A stretch of DNA of 11,675 bases from Treponema sp. UBA3819. Its GTDB lineage: Bacteria > Spirochaetota > Spirochaetia > Treponematales > Treponemataceae. Made by a program: the position numbers and the translations under genes. The notes under the pieces are model-generated. The model was not told the DNA's origin and searched no databases. It worked only from the letters and a program-made list of their open reading frames with translations. Below, piece by piece: positions 1-5,767 of the stretch (the stretch's first letter is position 1; the number at the start of each line of letters is the position of its first letter). The DNA is taken from positions 1-11,675 of the forward strand of contig DFDV01000041.1 in assembly GCA_002369025.1 (NCBI GenBank), written 5' to 3'.

Positions 1-26
1 ATAGTCATAAGTTCATACTTTCTCAT
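1..26 (-). CDS. rpsF: 30S ribosomal protein bS6, 5' end only (partial)
   Basis: Only the first eight codons lie in the window; reading leftward they give MRKYELMT. This matches the typical N-terminus of bacterial ribosomal protein S6 (M-R-x-Y-E), a small-subunit protein that binds 16S rRNA as a pair with S18. The ATG is preceded on the minus strand by AAGGAG, 11 bases upstream, and by a well-formed promoter. In many bacteria rpsF heads an rpsF-ssb-rpsR-rplI operon, which would lie outside the window to the left. The call rests on eight residues plus translation and promoter signals, so a chance match is possible but unlikely. Confidence 0.72.
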
Positions 27-33
27 AGGTAGG

Positions 34-83
34 TAATCTCCTTATGGTCAAATGGAAGCCGCATACGCAGCCTCAAGGGGTTA
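34..83 (-). promoter_or_regulatory. Possible structured leader of rpsF that pairs with its Shine-Dalgarno
   Basis: On the minus strand the predicted rpsF leader starts near base 82. It contains an inner hairpin, GAGGCTGC (74-67) with GCGGCTTC (62-55), eight pairs including two G-U, around a four-base loop. Flanking it, TAACCCCTT (83-75) can pair with AAGGAGATTA (43-34), which contains the Shine-Dalgarno, with one mismatch and one bulged A. This would hide the ribosome binding site. S6-S18 complexes are known to bind rpsF leaders in diverse bacteria. Whether this is that motif is inference; I did not verify the conserved CCG element. Confidence 0.4.
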
Positions 84-88
84 GAAAC

Positions 89-117
89 ATAGTACAAAAT
101 TGCACCCGATTGGTCAA
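89..117 (-). promoter_or_regulatory. Sigma-70-type promoter for rpsF
   Basis: On the minus strand TTGACC (117-112) and TACTAT (94-89) are separated by exactly 17 bases. The match is 5 of 6 at -35 and 5 of 6 at -10. Transcription would start near base 82, giving an rpsF leader of about 56 nucleotides. Confidence 0.65.
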
Positions 118-137
118 TATAAACTTCACATAATCTC

Positions 138-169
138 TTGCCGATAAACGAAGGAAAGGATATTATAAT
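138..169 (+). promoter_or_regulatory. Possible promoter of the ankyrin-rsmD unit
   Basis: A perfect TATAAT lies at 164-169, overlapping a TATTAT at 161-166. The best -35 candidate is TTGCCG at 138-143, which is 17 bases from TATTAT and 20 from TATAAT. The -10 ends only seven bases before the ATG at 177, so the transcript would have almost no leader. A purine stretch (AAGGAAAGGA, 151-160) looks like a Shine-Dalgarno but is 16 bases from the ATG, too far for normal use. The 10-mer ATAATAGTAC (165-174) recurs at 1851-1860 in another promoter. Confidence 0.35.
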
Positions 170-176
170 AGTACAA

Positions 177-1265
177 ATGATAAAGAAACTGGTTTTTTTA
201 CTGATAGTAACATATACAATACTTCCCCTTTCTGCAAAAAATGAAGCAAAAACTGATTTGCACGACTTTGTCTTTTACGGCCGCACAGAACTGTCTCCGA
301 AAGAAAAGGCCTTAAAAGAAAAGCAGGAAAAAGAAGAAGCTAAAAAAGCTGAAAAACAGAAAAAGGAAGAAAAGAAAAAGGCTGAAAAGGCAAAAACAAC
401 GCAGCCTTCTGCGGAAGTCCCGGCTCCCGCTCCTGCAAAAAAGCCCGCCTATGAAAAAGGTGAACTTCCGGCAGTTGCCTTCATAAAACCCAGAGAAGGA
501 ACTCCCGTCAGACAGCCCGTTATCCTGCCTATTCCGCCTATTGAACCATACAAATCCCTCTATCTGCTTGATTATGCCGAGCTGGAAAGCGAAGCCGATG
601 CCGTTCCGGAAAGTGCATTCAATCCAAATGCCGGCCGCTACCAGTTCATTGCAAATGCCGACCGCCGTGACAGCGAAGGCAGAACTCTGCTCATGAAAGC
701 GGCAAGATCCGGCAACATCAGCATGATAGAAAACCTGATCTATTCCGAAGCAGATGTAAACGCCGCAGACAATGACGGCTGGACTGCACTGATGTTCGCG
801 GCACGTTTTCAGAACAATCCCAAAACAATTGAACTGCTGCTTAACGCAGGGGCTTCAATGAGTGAAGAAAACAATTACGGTATCACGGCTCTTTTGCTTG
901 CCGCAGGTTTTTCACACAATACAGAAGTAATTTCCAGCCTCCTGGATCGGCGTTCAGTGGCAGAAAAGGAAGTACTTGCCGCCTTTATCTATGCAGTAAT
1001 AAATCAGGCTCCCCAGGAAACCCTCCAGCTCTTTCTTGAAAAAGGTATTGCAATCAACGCTCCCTATGAAGGAAAGACTCCGCTCATGTACGCCGCAGAA
1101 ACAAATACTGACACAAAGACTCTGGCATGGCTTCTGGACAATGGAGCCAGAATCCGCTACAAAACATCAGGCGGACAGACGGCATTTGATTACGCAAGGG
1201 CAAACAAAAGCCTTCCCAGAGACAAAACCTTCTGGGCCCTCAATACAGCCGGAGGAATTCGATGA
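177..1265 (+). CDS. Secreted ankyrin-repeat protein
   Basis: The protein has 362 residues if started at the ATG at 177. The start is chosen because it begins a clean Sec signal peptide: MIKK, then a hydrophobic stretch to about residue 19, ending LPLSA-KN. A TTG at 138 would add 13 residues ahead of it and has no ribosome site. After the signal comes a very charged Lys/Glu-rich segment (about 45-75), probably helical, then a Pro/Ala linker (about 78-92). The C-terminal half, from about residue 165, carries five to six ankyrin repeats with markers such as GRTLLMKAARSG, GWTALMFAAR and GKTPLMYAAE; some repeats are a residue or two longer than the usual 33. Ankyrin arrays bind proteins, so an exported or periplasmic scaffold is likely, but the partner is unknown. 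The last codons overlap rsmD through ATGA, suggesting translational coupling. Confidence 0.85.
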   Translation: MIKKLVFLLIVTYTILPLSAKNEAKTDLHDFVFYGRTELSPKEKALKEKQEKEEAKKAEKQKKEEKKKAEKAKTTQPSAEVPAPAPAKKPAYEKGELPAVAFIKPREGTPVRQPVILPIPPIEPYKSLYLLDYAELESEADAVPESAFNPNAGRYQFIANADRRDSEGRTLLMKAARSGNISMIENLIYSEADVNAADNDGWTALMFAARFQNNPKTIELLLNAGASMSEENNYGITALLLAAGFSHNTEVISSLLDRRSVAEKEVLAAFIYAVINQAPQETLQLFLEKGIAINAPYEGKTPLMYAAETNTDTKTLAWLLDNGARIRYKTSGGQTAFDYARANKSLPRDKTFWALNTAGGIR

Positions 1266-1807
1266 GAATTACAGGCGGTGCACTCACTGGAAGAATCATA
1301 AAATGTCCTGACGGCGTAATCCGCCCTGCAATGGACAGAATGCGGGAATCAGTTTTTGCCATTTTAGGTGATTTGAGCGGAAAAAGCTGGCTGGATATGT
1401 TCTCCGGCAGCGGAACTGTTGCCATTGAAGCCGTATCCCGTGGCGCTACATCAGTTCAGCTCTGTGAAAAAGATAAAATCAAAATCGGAACCATTCTGGA
1501 TAATGTCTCCATAACGGAAAAAGAAATGGGCGTAAAAATCGGCTGTCATTTTATGGCAACGGAACTTTTTCTTAAACGCTGCAAGGACACGTTTGACTAT
1601 ATCTTTTTTGACCCGCCCTTTCCCTACAAATTCCGCCTTGATCTGCTTAAAACCGTAGATAAAAGAAATCTTCTCAAGGATGGAGGAACTGTACTAATCC
1701 ACTATCCGGAAGAAGATGCATTACCGGAAAGAGTCGGAAATCTTGTGCTTACGGACAAGAGAATTTACGGCCGTTCCATTGTCAATTTTTATAAAAAGAT
1801 GGATTAA
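1262..1807 (+). CDS. rsmD: 16S rRNA (guanine(966)-N2)-methyltransferase RsmD
   Basis: RsmD uses S-adenosylmethionine to methylate N2 of G966 in 16S rRNA within the assembling small subunit. The 181-residue protein is the usual length for the family. It shows the N-terminal RITGG (2-6), the RPAMDRMRE segment (21-29, family RPTxxRxRE), the SAM-binding loop DMFSGSG (45-51) and the catalytic DPPF (117-120). The start ATG overlaps the stop of the ankyrin gene (ATGA, 1262-1265), so translation is likely coupled to it. The ankyrin protein is predicted to be exported and has no evident link to rRNA methylation, so the pairing is probably positional. Identification is firm. Confidence 0.94.
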   Translation: MRITGGALTGRIIKCPDGVIRPAMDRMRESVFAILGDLSGKSWLDMFSGSGTVAIEAVSRGATSVQLCEKDKIKIGTILDNVSITEKEMGVKIGCHFMATELFLKRCKDTFDYIFFDPPFPYKFRLDLLKTVDKRNLLKDGGTVLIHYPEEDALPERVGNLVLTDKRIYGRSIVNFYKKMD

Positions 1808-1824
1808 AAGACCCTTTTTCTAAC

Positions 1825-1855
1825 TTGACAATTCTTAAAACTATGATAACATAAT
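1825..1855 (+). promoter_or_regulatory. Promoter for the small helical protein-TPR-rlmN unit
   Basis: A perfect -35 TTGACA (1825-1830) is followed by CATAAT (1850-1855, 5 of 6) after 19 bases, or by TAACAT (1847-1852, 4 of 6) after 16. The sequence at the -10, ATAATAGTAC (1851-1860), is the same 10-mer found in front of the ankyrin gene, which favours CATAAT. AAGG at 1871-1874 then serves the GTG start at 1882. Confidence 0.5.
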
Positions 1856-1881
1856 AGTACACTTAATAATAAGGTAAAAAT

Positions 1882-2223
1882 GTGGATACTAATGAATTCA
1901 AAAAAGTGGTAAAAGACCGCGAAATTCCAAACGGATTCATAAAGGTAACCGACAAGCCAATCGGAGCACTAAGCTCAGAACAGAAAGCCGTCTTGAACCG
2001 GAAAGGAAACGTTCTCTTCAATGAAGGAAAAATTGACGAAGCGTGCCGCATTTTCATCACGACTGGGTATTCAGATGGATTGACTCGCATCGGCGACGTC
2101 TGCAGCAAAAAAAATGAAAGTCTGACTGCGCTGAAATTTTATATTTTGGCCAACAATGCCAGAAAGACGGAGCCGATATACGACAAATTGTCGAAAATCG
2201 TTTCTCTTCTGCTAAAAGGATGA
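1882..2223 (+). CDS. Small helical protein, TPR-like, function unknown
   Basis: This 113-residue protein starts with GTG: the reading GTG-GAT-ACT-AAT gives M-D-T-N, with AAGG seven bases upstream. The overlapping ATG at 1880 is in another frame and closes after ten codons. There is no signal peptide or membrane segment, so it is cytoplasmic. From about residue 32 it is helical, with a pattern resembling one and a half to two TPR units (EQKAVLNRKGNVLFNEGKID, then SLTALKFYILANNARK). It lies 22 bases ahead of the large TPR gene and is surely co-transcribed with it, so the two may act together. I do not recognise a named family and assign no function. Confidence 0.75.
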   Translation: MDTNEFKKVVKDREIPNGFIKVTDKPIGALSSEQKAVLNRKGNVLFNEGKIDEACRIFITTGYSDGLTRIGDVCSKKNESLTALKFYILANNARKTEPIYDKLSKIVSLLLKG

Positions 2224-2245
2224 CAACAACAAGATGAGGTAAAAA

Positions 2246-3385
2246 ATGAGTGACGAATTAATGAAAGAAATTGACTTTCCCCAGCCGGAGATGATGCCGG
2301 AAGAAAACAACAAGCAGCCGAATGAAATTTCAGAACTTTCAAAACAGGGGTATCAACTCTTAAAGGAAAACCGCATTCAGGAAGCAAAAGACGCTTTCAA
2401 TAAGATTCTCGACCTTGAAGAAAACAACAACTATGCCCTCGTGGGACTTGGTGACAGCGAACGCAAGCAGAACCATTTTAAGGAGGCAATCACCTACTAC
2501 TCAAAGTGCCTCTCCTTTCACCCCAGCAACAATTACGCCCTCTTTGGTCTGGCAGACTGCTACAAGGCACTGAACCAGTACAACAAGGCCATTGACATTT
2601 GGGAACAGTATCTGGTTCATGATGACCGCAACATTACCGTGCTCACCCGCGTGGCAGACGCATACCGTAAAATCCGCGACTTCAAAAAGTCAAAGACCCT
2701 TTACCTTAAAGTTCTGGACATGGAAGGAAACAATGCCTACGCCCTCATCGGTCTGGGACACTTGCACTATGACTTTAAGGAATATAAGGATGCGCTCTAC
2801 TACTGGACAAAGATGCTGGAACTGAACGAAAAGGCCGTGGACATCCGTGTGCTTACATCAATCGGAAACTGCCACCGCAAACTCAAGACTTTTGATAAGG
2901 GTGTATACTATTTTGAACGCGCCCTTGCAATGGATCCCCAGAATTTCTATGCCCTCTTCGGTCTGGCAGACTGTTACCGCGGCATGAATCAGCAGTATCG
3001 TTCTGTTGAGTACTGGAACAAGATTCTGGAAATGGATCCCAAAAACAAAGTCATTCTGACCCGTGCAGGCGATGCCTACCGCAACACAGGCGACTACAAG
3101 ACTGCCGCCGACTATTACAACAAGGCAATGGACATTGATTTTGACATCTATGCAGCCTTAGGTCTTGCCCTTATCTGCAAGGGTGAAGGAAAATATGACG
3201 AAGCGGTAGACCGCCTCTCTGCCCTCATCCGGGACGACCAGAAAAATTACCGTCTCTACATTGACCTTGCTGACTGCTATGTAAAGATGAATCAAAAACC
3301 CAAGGCCGTTGAAACACTGAGGAGTTTTCAGCGATTTGGAATCCGCAGCCAGGCAATCAATGAAATGCTGGAAAAACTGGCCTAA
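2246..3385 (+). CDS. Cytoplasmic protein with about ten TPR repeats
   Basis: The protein has 379 residues with no signal peptide or membrane helix. An acidic, disordered-looking N-terminus (1-30) is followed by about ten consecutive 33-36-residue TPR units covering residues 32-366. Examples include YALFGLADCY (98-106 and 235-244) and VLTRVADAYR (132-141). TPR arrays form a curved solenoid that binds other proteins, so it is probably a scaffold or adaptor; the ligand is not visible. Units 3-8 form three copies of a two-TPR block (see the repeat entry). The start ATG has GAGGT five bases upstream. Its stop is three bases before rlmN, which has no evident ribosome site, so rlmN is probably translated by coupling. 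Whether it takes part in ribosome biology with RlmN is unproven. Confidence 0.9.
   Translation: MSDELMKEIDFPQPEMMPEENNKQPNEISELSKQGYQLLKENRIQEAKDAFNKILDLEENNNYALVGLGDSERKQNHFKEAITYYSKCLSFHPSNNYALFGLADCYKALNQYNKAIDIWEQYLVHDDRNITVLTRVADAYRKIRDFKKSKTLYLKVLDMEGNNAYALIGLGHLHYDFKEYKDALYYWTKMLELNEKAVDIRVLTSIGNCHRKLKTFDKGVYYFERALAMDPQNFYALFGLADCYRGMNQQYRSVEYWNKILEMDPKNKVILTRAGDAYRNTGDYKTAADYYNKAMDIDFDIYAALGLALICKGEGKYDEAVDRLSALIRDDQKNYRLYIDLADCYVKMNQKPKAVETLRSFQRFGIRSQAINEMLEKLA
2531..3145 (+). repeat. Three tandem copies of a two-TPR superrepeat inside the TPR gene
   Basis: Protein residues 96-162, 164-232 and 233-300 are alternating A and B type TPRs. A units carry YALxGLxxxY and a Trp in the second helix (IWEQYL, YWTKML, YWNKIL). 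B units carry VLTRxxDAYRK-like first helices and no Trp. Each block is about 67-69 residues. At DNA level 2534-2563 and 2948-2977 differ at only three of 30 positions, all silent. This points to internal duplication of a TPR pair. Confidence 0.7.
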
Positions 3386-3388
3386 TCT

Positions 3389-4435
3389 ATGGGAGAAAAA
3401 ATCGCCCTTACAGGTCTTTCTGCCGCAGAGATTACGGATGAACTGAAGATTTCTCCATCCTTCCGTGGAAAACAGATTTTTTCATGGATTGGAAAAGGTG
3501 CAGAATCTTTTGACGAAATGACAAATCTTCCCGCAGCCCTCCGTGAAGAACTTTCCCAGAAGGCAGACCTCCGCTGCACCAGCGTGAGCAAGCTACTCAC
3601 AGACAGCGATGGAACCATCAAACTGCAGATTGCCCTTTCTGACGGACTTGCCGTAGAAACAGTTCTTCTTACAGACCGGGAAGGCCGCAAAACGGCATGT
3701 GTTTCCTGTCAGGTTGGCTGCGCCATGAACTGTGCCTTCTGCCAGACCGGACACCTGGGCTTTGCCCGTAACCTTACTCCCGCAGAAATAACAGAACAGT
3801 TCATGCATCTGGAAAAGCATGCGGGCAAACTGGACAATATCGTTTTTATGGGCATGGGAGAGCCGATGATGAATCTCTCTTCTGTGCGAAAAGCAATCAG
3901 CCTGCTTACAGACAAAGATGGCCGCGGACTTTCTGCCCGCCGCATAACGCTTTCTACATCGGGAGTCATAAAAGGTATTTACGACCTGGCTGACAATGGT
4001 CCCCTTATTCGTCTTGCAGTTTCACTTACGACCGCTGACCCTGCCCTGAGGGAAGAAATTATGCCCATCGGAAGAACAAATCCTTTAGATGAGCTCAGAA
4101 AAGCCATCGACTACTATGCAAAGAAAAGCGGTCGCAGGGTTACACTGGAAGCAGCCCTGCTCCACAATACCAACACAAGTGACGAAAGCGCCCGGAACAT
4201 GATTGGCTTTGCCCGCGGCATCGATGTAAACATCAACCTGATTCCCTGGAACCCGGTTGAATCACTTTCCTTTGAAGAACCCACGGCTGCTGAATGCCGG
4301 CATTTTGTAGAAAAACTGGAAAAAGCAGGTCTGAACGTAACCCTGCGCACAAGACGAGGCAGAGAAATCGGCGGTGCCTGCGGACAACTGGGAAAAACAC
4401 TTGCAGACACCATTACAGACGGCAAAAAACTATAG
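3389..4435 (+). CDS. rlmN: Dual-specificity RNA methyltransferase RlmN (23S rRNA A2503, C2)
   Basis: RlmN is a radical-SAM enzyme that methylates C2 of A2503 in 23S rRNA, and in some bacteria A37 of certain tRNAs. The 348-residue protein has the [4Fe-4S] motif CxxxCxxC at Cys111, Cys115 and Cys118, the SAM-binding GMGEP (155-159), and both cysteines of the ping-pong mechanism: Cys104 (in ACVSCQVGC) and Cys331 in GGACGQL. Having the full set argues for an active enzyme. The segment VTLEAALLHNTN (251-262) differs from the common FEYVLL version but sits in the right place. The ATG lies three bases after the TPR stop and has no Shine-Dalgarno, indicating coupled translation. Cfr, the C8 paralogue, is less likely given overall similarity to RlmN. 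No terminator is evident after it. Confidence 0.94.
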   Translation: MGEKIALTGLSAAEITDELKISPSFRGKQIFSWIGKGAESFDEMTNLPAALREELSQKADLRCTSVSKLLTDSDGTIKLQIALSDGLAVETVLLTDREGRKTACVSCQVGCAMNCAFCQTGHLGFARNLTPAEITEQFMHLEKHAGKLDNIVFMGMGEPMMNLSSVRKAISLLTDKDGRGLSARRITLSTSGVIKGIYDLADNGPLIRLAVSLTTADPALREEIMPIGRTNPLDELRKAIDYYAKKSGRRVTLEAALLHNTNTSDESARNMIGFARGIDVNINLIPWNPVESLSFEEPTAAECRHFVEKLEKAGLNVTLRTRRGREIGGACGQLGKTLADTITDGKKL

Positions 4436-4446
4436 CAAGCCTGTAA

Positions 4447-4482
4447 AACCGTGTTGCAAAATCATCAAACAGCGGTTATAAT
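4447..4482 (+). promoter_or_regulatory. Near-consensus promoter with an inverted repeat across it
   Basis: TTGCAA (4454-4459) and a perfect TATAAT (4477-4482) are 17 bases apart; transcription would start near 4489. An inverted repeat, AACCGTGTT (4447-4455) with AACAGCGGTT (4468-4477, one extra base), spans the -35 and the spacer up to the -10. It is not followed by a T-run, so it is not an intrinsic terminator. It could be an operator, which is inference. AAGGAG at 4501-4506 then serves the ATG at 4517. Confidence 0.65.
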
Positions 4483-4516
4483 AGAAATAGAACACTAAGC
4501 AAGGAGCATTCTGAGC

Positions 4517-4717
4517 ATGCAGAAGAAAATTTATGTTGTCGGTATGTTTGACGACGATACAGCGGGAAAGGTACAAGCAGCGGTCAGCGGAGTGGCCGGA
4601 GTCACATCCTGTACCGCATCCACAGAAAAATCTCAGGTGCTCGTTGACTACGAAGGCAGCATAGACGATGCAATCAACGCCGCAATCACCAGCACAGGCG
4701 TAGAAGTTTTGGGCTGA
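4517..4717 (+). CDS. HMA-fold protein lacking the CxxC metal site
   Basis: The protein has 66 residues. Spacing of hydrophobic residues and the V-x-GM start match the heavy-metal-associated (CopZ/Atx1) ferredoxin-like fold: strand IYVVGM, helix around DDTAGKVQAAVSGVAGV, strand with TSCTAS, strand SQVLVDYE, helix DDAINAAITSTG, strand VEVLG. In true copper chaperones GM is followed by TCxxC. Here the loop reads GMFDDDTAGK, so both ligand cysteines are replaced, two of them by or near Asp. A single Cys (32) remains elsewhere. It therefore probably does not carry Cu(I) in the usual way; another ligand or a protein-binding role is possible. It has a strong promoter and AAGGAG ten bases before the ATG, and is followed 32 bases later by the dehydrogenase gene. 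Confidence 0.8.
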   Translation: MQKKIYVVGMFDDDTAGKVQAAVSGVAGVTSCTASTEKSQVLVDYEGSIDDAINAAITSTGVEVLG

Positions 4718-4749
4718 TTCTCTATGGTCAGCACAAGAGGTTTTTCAAT

Positions 4750-5697
4750 ATGAAAATCACTGTTCTCGACGGGCATGCCGCAAATCCCGGTGACATCAGC
4801 TGGGAGGCTATCAGGTCTTTAGGAGATTTTACTATTTATGAGCGCAGCCCTGAAGACAAAGTTGTCGAGAGAATCGGTGACTCAGATATCGTTCTTTTAA
4901 ATAAAATCAAAATTACCCGGGAAATCATTTCCCAATGCCCAAATCTGAAATACATTGGTGTACTTGCAACAGGCTATAATGTTGTTGATACGGAAGCCTG
5001 CCATGAAAAAGGCATAACCGTAACAAATATACCGGCATACAGCACGGATGCCGTTGCCCAGCATGTTTTTGCCTTTATGCTCGCATTTTCAAACCGTGTG
5101 GCAGAACATTCAGCATCAGTACATGCCGGTGACTGGATAAAAAATCCTGATTTCTGCTACTGGCTTTCTCCCCTCACCGAACTGAGTGGAAAAACGCTGG
5201 GCATTTTTGGTTTTGGAAACATCGGACAGAAAGTTGCAAAAATTGCACATGCGATGGGTATGAATGTACTCGTCCATGTACACAGTGAAAAGTCATTTAC
5301 AGGCGGAGAAAAAAGTGTGACCACGGAAGAACTTTTCCGCCAGTCAGATTTTATCAGCCTGCACGCTCCCCTGACCAGCGAGACAAGTGAAATTGTAAAT
5401 GAAAAAACGCTTGCCCTTATGAAGCCGGAGGCTATTCTGATTAACACTGCCAGAGGCGGTCTTGTAGACGAAAAGGCTGTCCGCAAGGCACTTGACAATA
5501 AAAAAATTGCAGGCTATGCCGCTGATGTAATCCTGCATGAGCCGATGAATGCTGACAGCCCCCTCTATAAGGCACCTTCCTGCCTTCTTACGCCCCATAT
5601 TGCATGGGCACCCAAAGAGACAAGGGAAAGGCTTTTAGGCATAGCGGCAGAAAATATAAAGGCATTCCTTAATGGAAAAGCCCGGAATGTAGTATGA
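4750..5697 (+). CDS. NAD(P)-dependent D-2-hydroxyacid dehydrogenase
   Basis: This 315-residue cytosolic enzyme belongs to the D-isomer-specific 2-hydroxyacid dehydrogenases, which interconvert 2-oxoacids and D-2-hydroxyacids. The Rossmann motif GFGNIG is at 154-159. The catalytic set is present: Arg235 in NTARGG, Glu264 in VILHEP and His283 in TPHIAWA. The HIAWA box and overall sequence favour the glycerate/hydroxypyruvate or glyoxylate reductase branch (HprA/GhrB-like) over 3-phosphoglycerate dehydrogenase, which usually has a C-terminal ACT domain; this protein has none. The exact substrate cannot be read from sequence. AGAGG lies nine bases before the ATG. It follows the HMA-like gene by 32 bases in one transcription unit. 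leuCD follows but has its own promoter, so a shared pathway is possible but unproven. Confidence 0.87.
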   Translation: MKITVLDGHAANPGDISWEAIRSLGDFTIYERSPEDKVVERIGDSDIVLLNKIKITREIISQCPNLKYIGVLATGYNVVDTEACHEKGITVTNIPAYSTDAVAQHVFAFMLAFSNRVAEHSASVHAGDWIKNPDFCYWLSPLTELSGKTLGIFGFGNIGQKVAKIAHAMGMNVLVHVHSEKSFTGGEKSVTTEELFRQSDFISLHAPLTSETSEIVNEKTLALMKPEAILINTARGGLVDEKAVRKALDNKKIAGYAADVILHEPMNADSPLYKAPSCLLTPHIAWAPKETRERLLGIAAENIKAFLNGKARNVV

Positions 5698-5726
5698 TTG
5701 ACAGATAGTTTATAAATAATTAAACT
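5698..5726 (+). promoter_or_regulatory. Promoter for leuCD
   Basis: A perfect TTGACA (5698-5703) starts one base after the dehydrogenase stop codon. Exactly 17 bases later comes TAAACT (5721-5726, 4 of 6). Transcription would start near 5733, leaving about 34 bases of leader. GGAG (5757-5760) is the ribosome site. The leader is too short for a T-box or an attenuator. Confidence 0.5.
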
Positions 5727-5767
5727 ACTTTAGTATTTTTAAACTTTTATCAATCTGGAGTAAACTA
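5706..5767. promoter_or_regulatory. Candidate operator: ordered TAAACT repeats ahead of leuC
   Basis: TAGTTTA (5706-5712) and TAAACTA (5721-5727) form a seven-base inverted repeat with an eight-base spacer, lying between -35 and -10 and over the -10. TAAACT recurs in direct orientation at 5740 and 5761, so the direct copies start 19 and 21 bases apart, close to two helical turns. This resembles a multi-site binding region for a repressor. The region is AT-rich, so some repetition is expected by chance. Confidence 0.35.

Noticed and set aside
138..176. TTG start adding 13 residues to the ankyrin protein
   Set aside because: It would put a charged stretch ahead of the signal peptide and has no Shine-Dalgarno; the ATG at 177 begins a clean signal peptide.
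1036..1311. 91-codon open frame inside the ankyrin gene
   Set aside because: It is an out-of-frame shadow of the ankyrin repeats and runs into rsmD.
1803..1820. Terminator after rsmD (AAAAG and CTTTT around a short loop)
   Set aside because: The stem is five mostly A-T pairs with a three-base loop, too weak to count as a terminator.
5727..5766. T-box or leucine attenuator upstream of leuC
   Set aside because: The predicted leader is only about 34 bases and holds no leucine-rich leader peptide, T-box or hairpin with a T-run.
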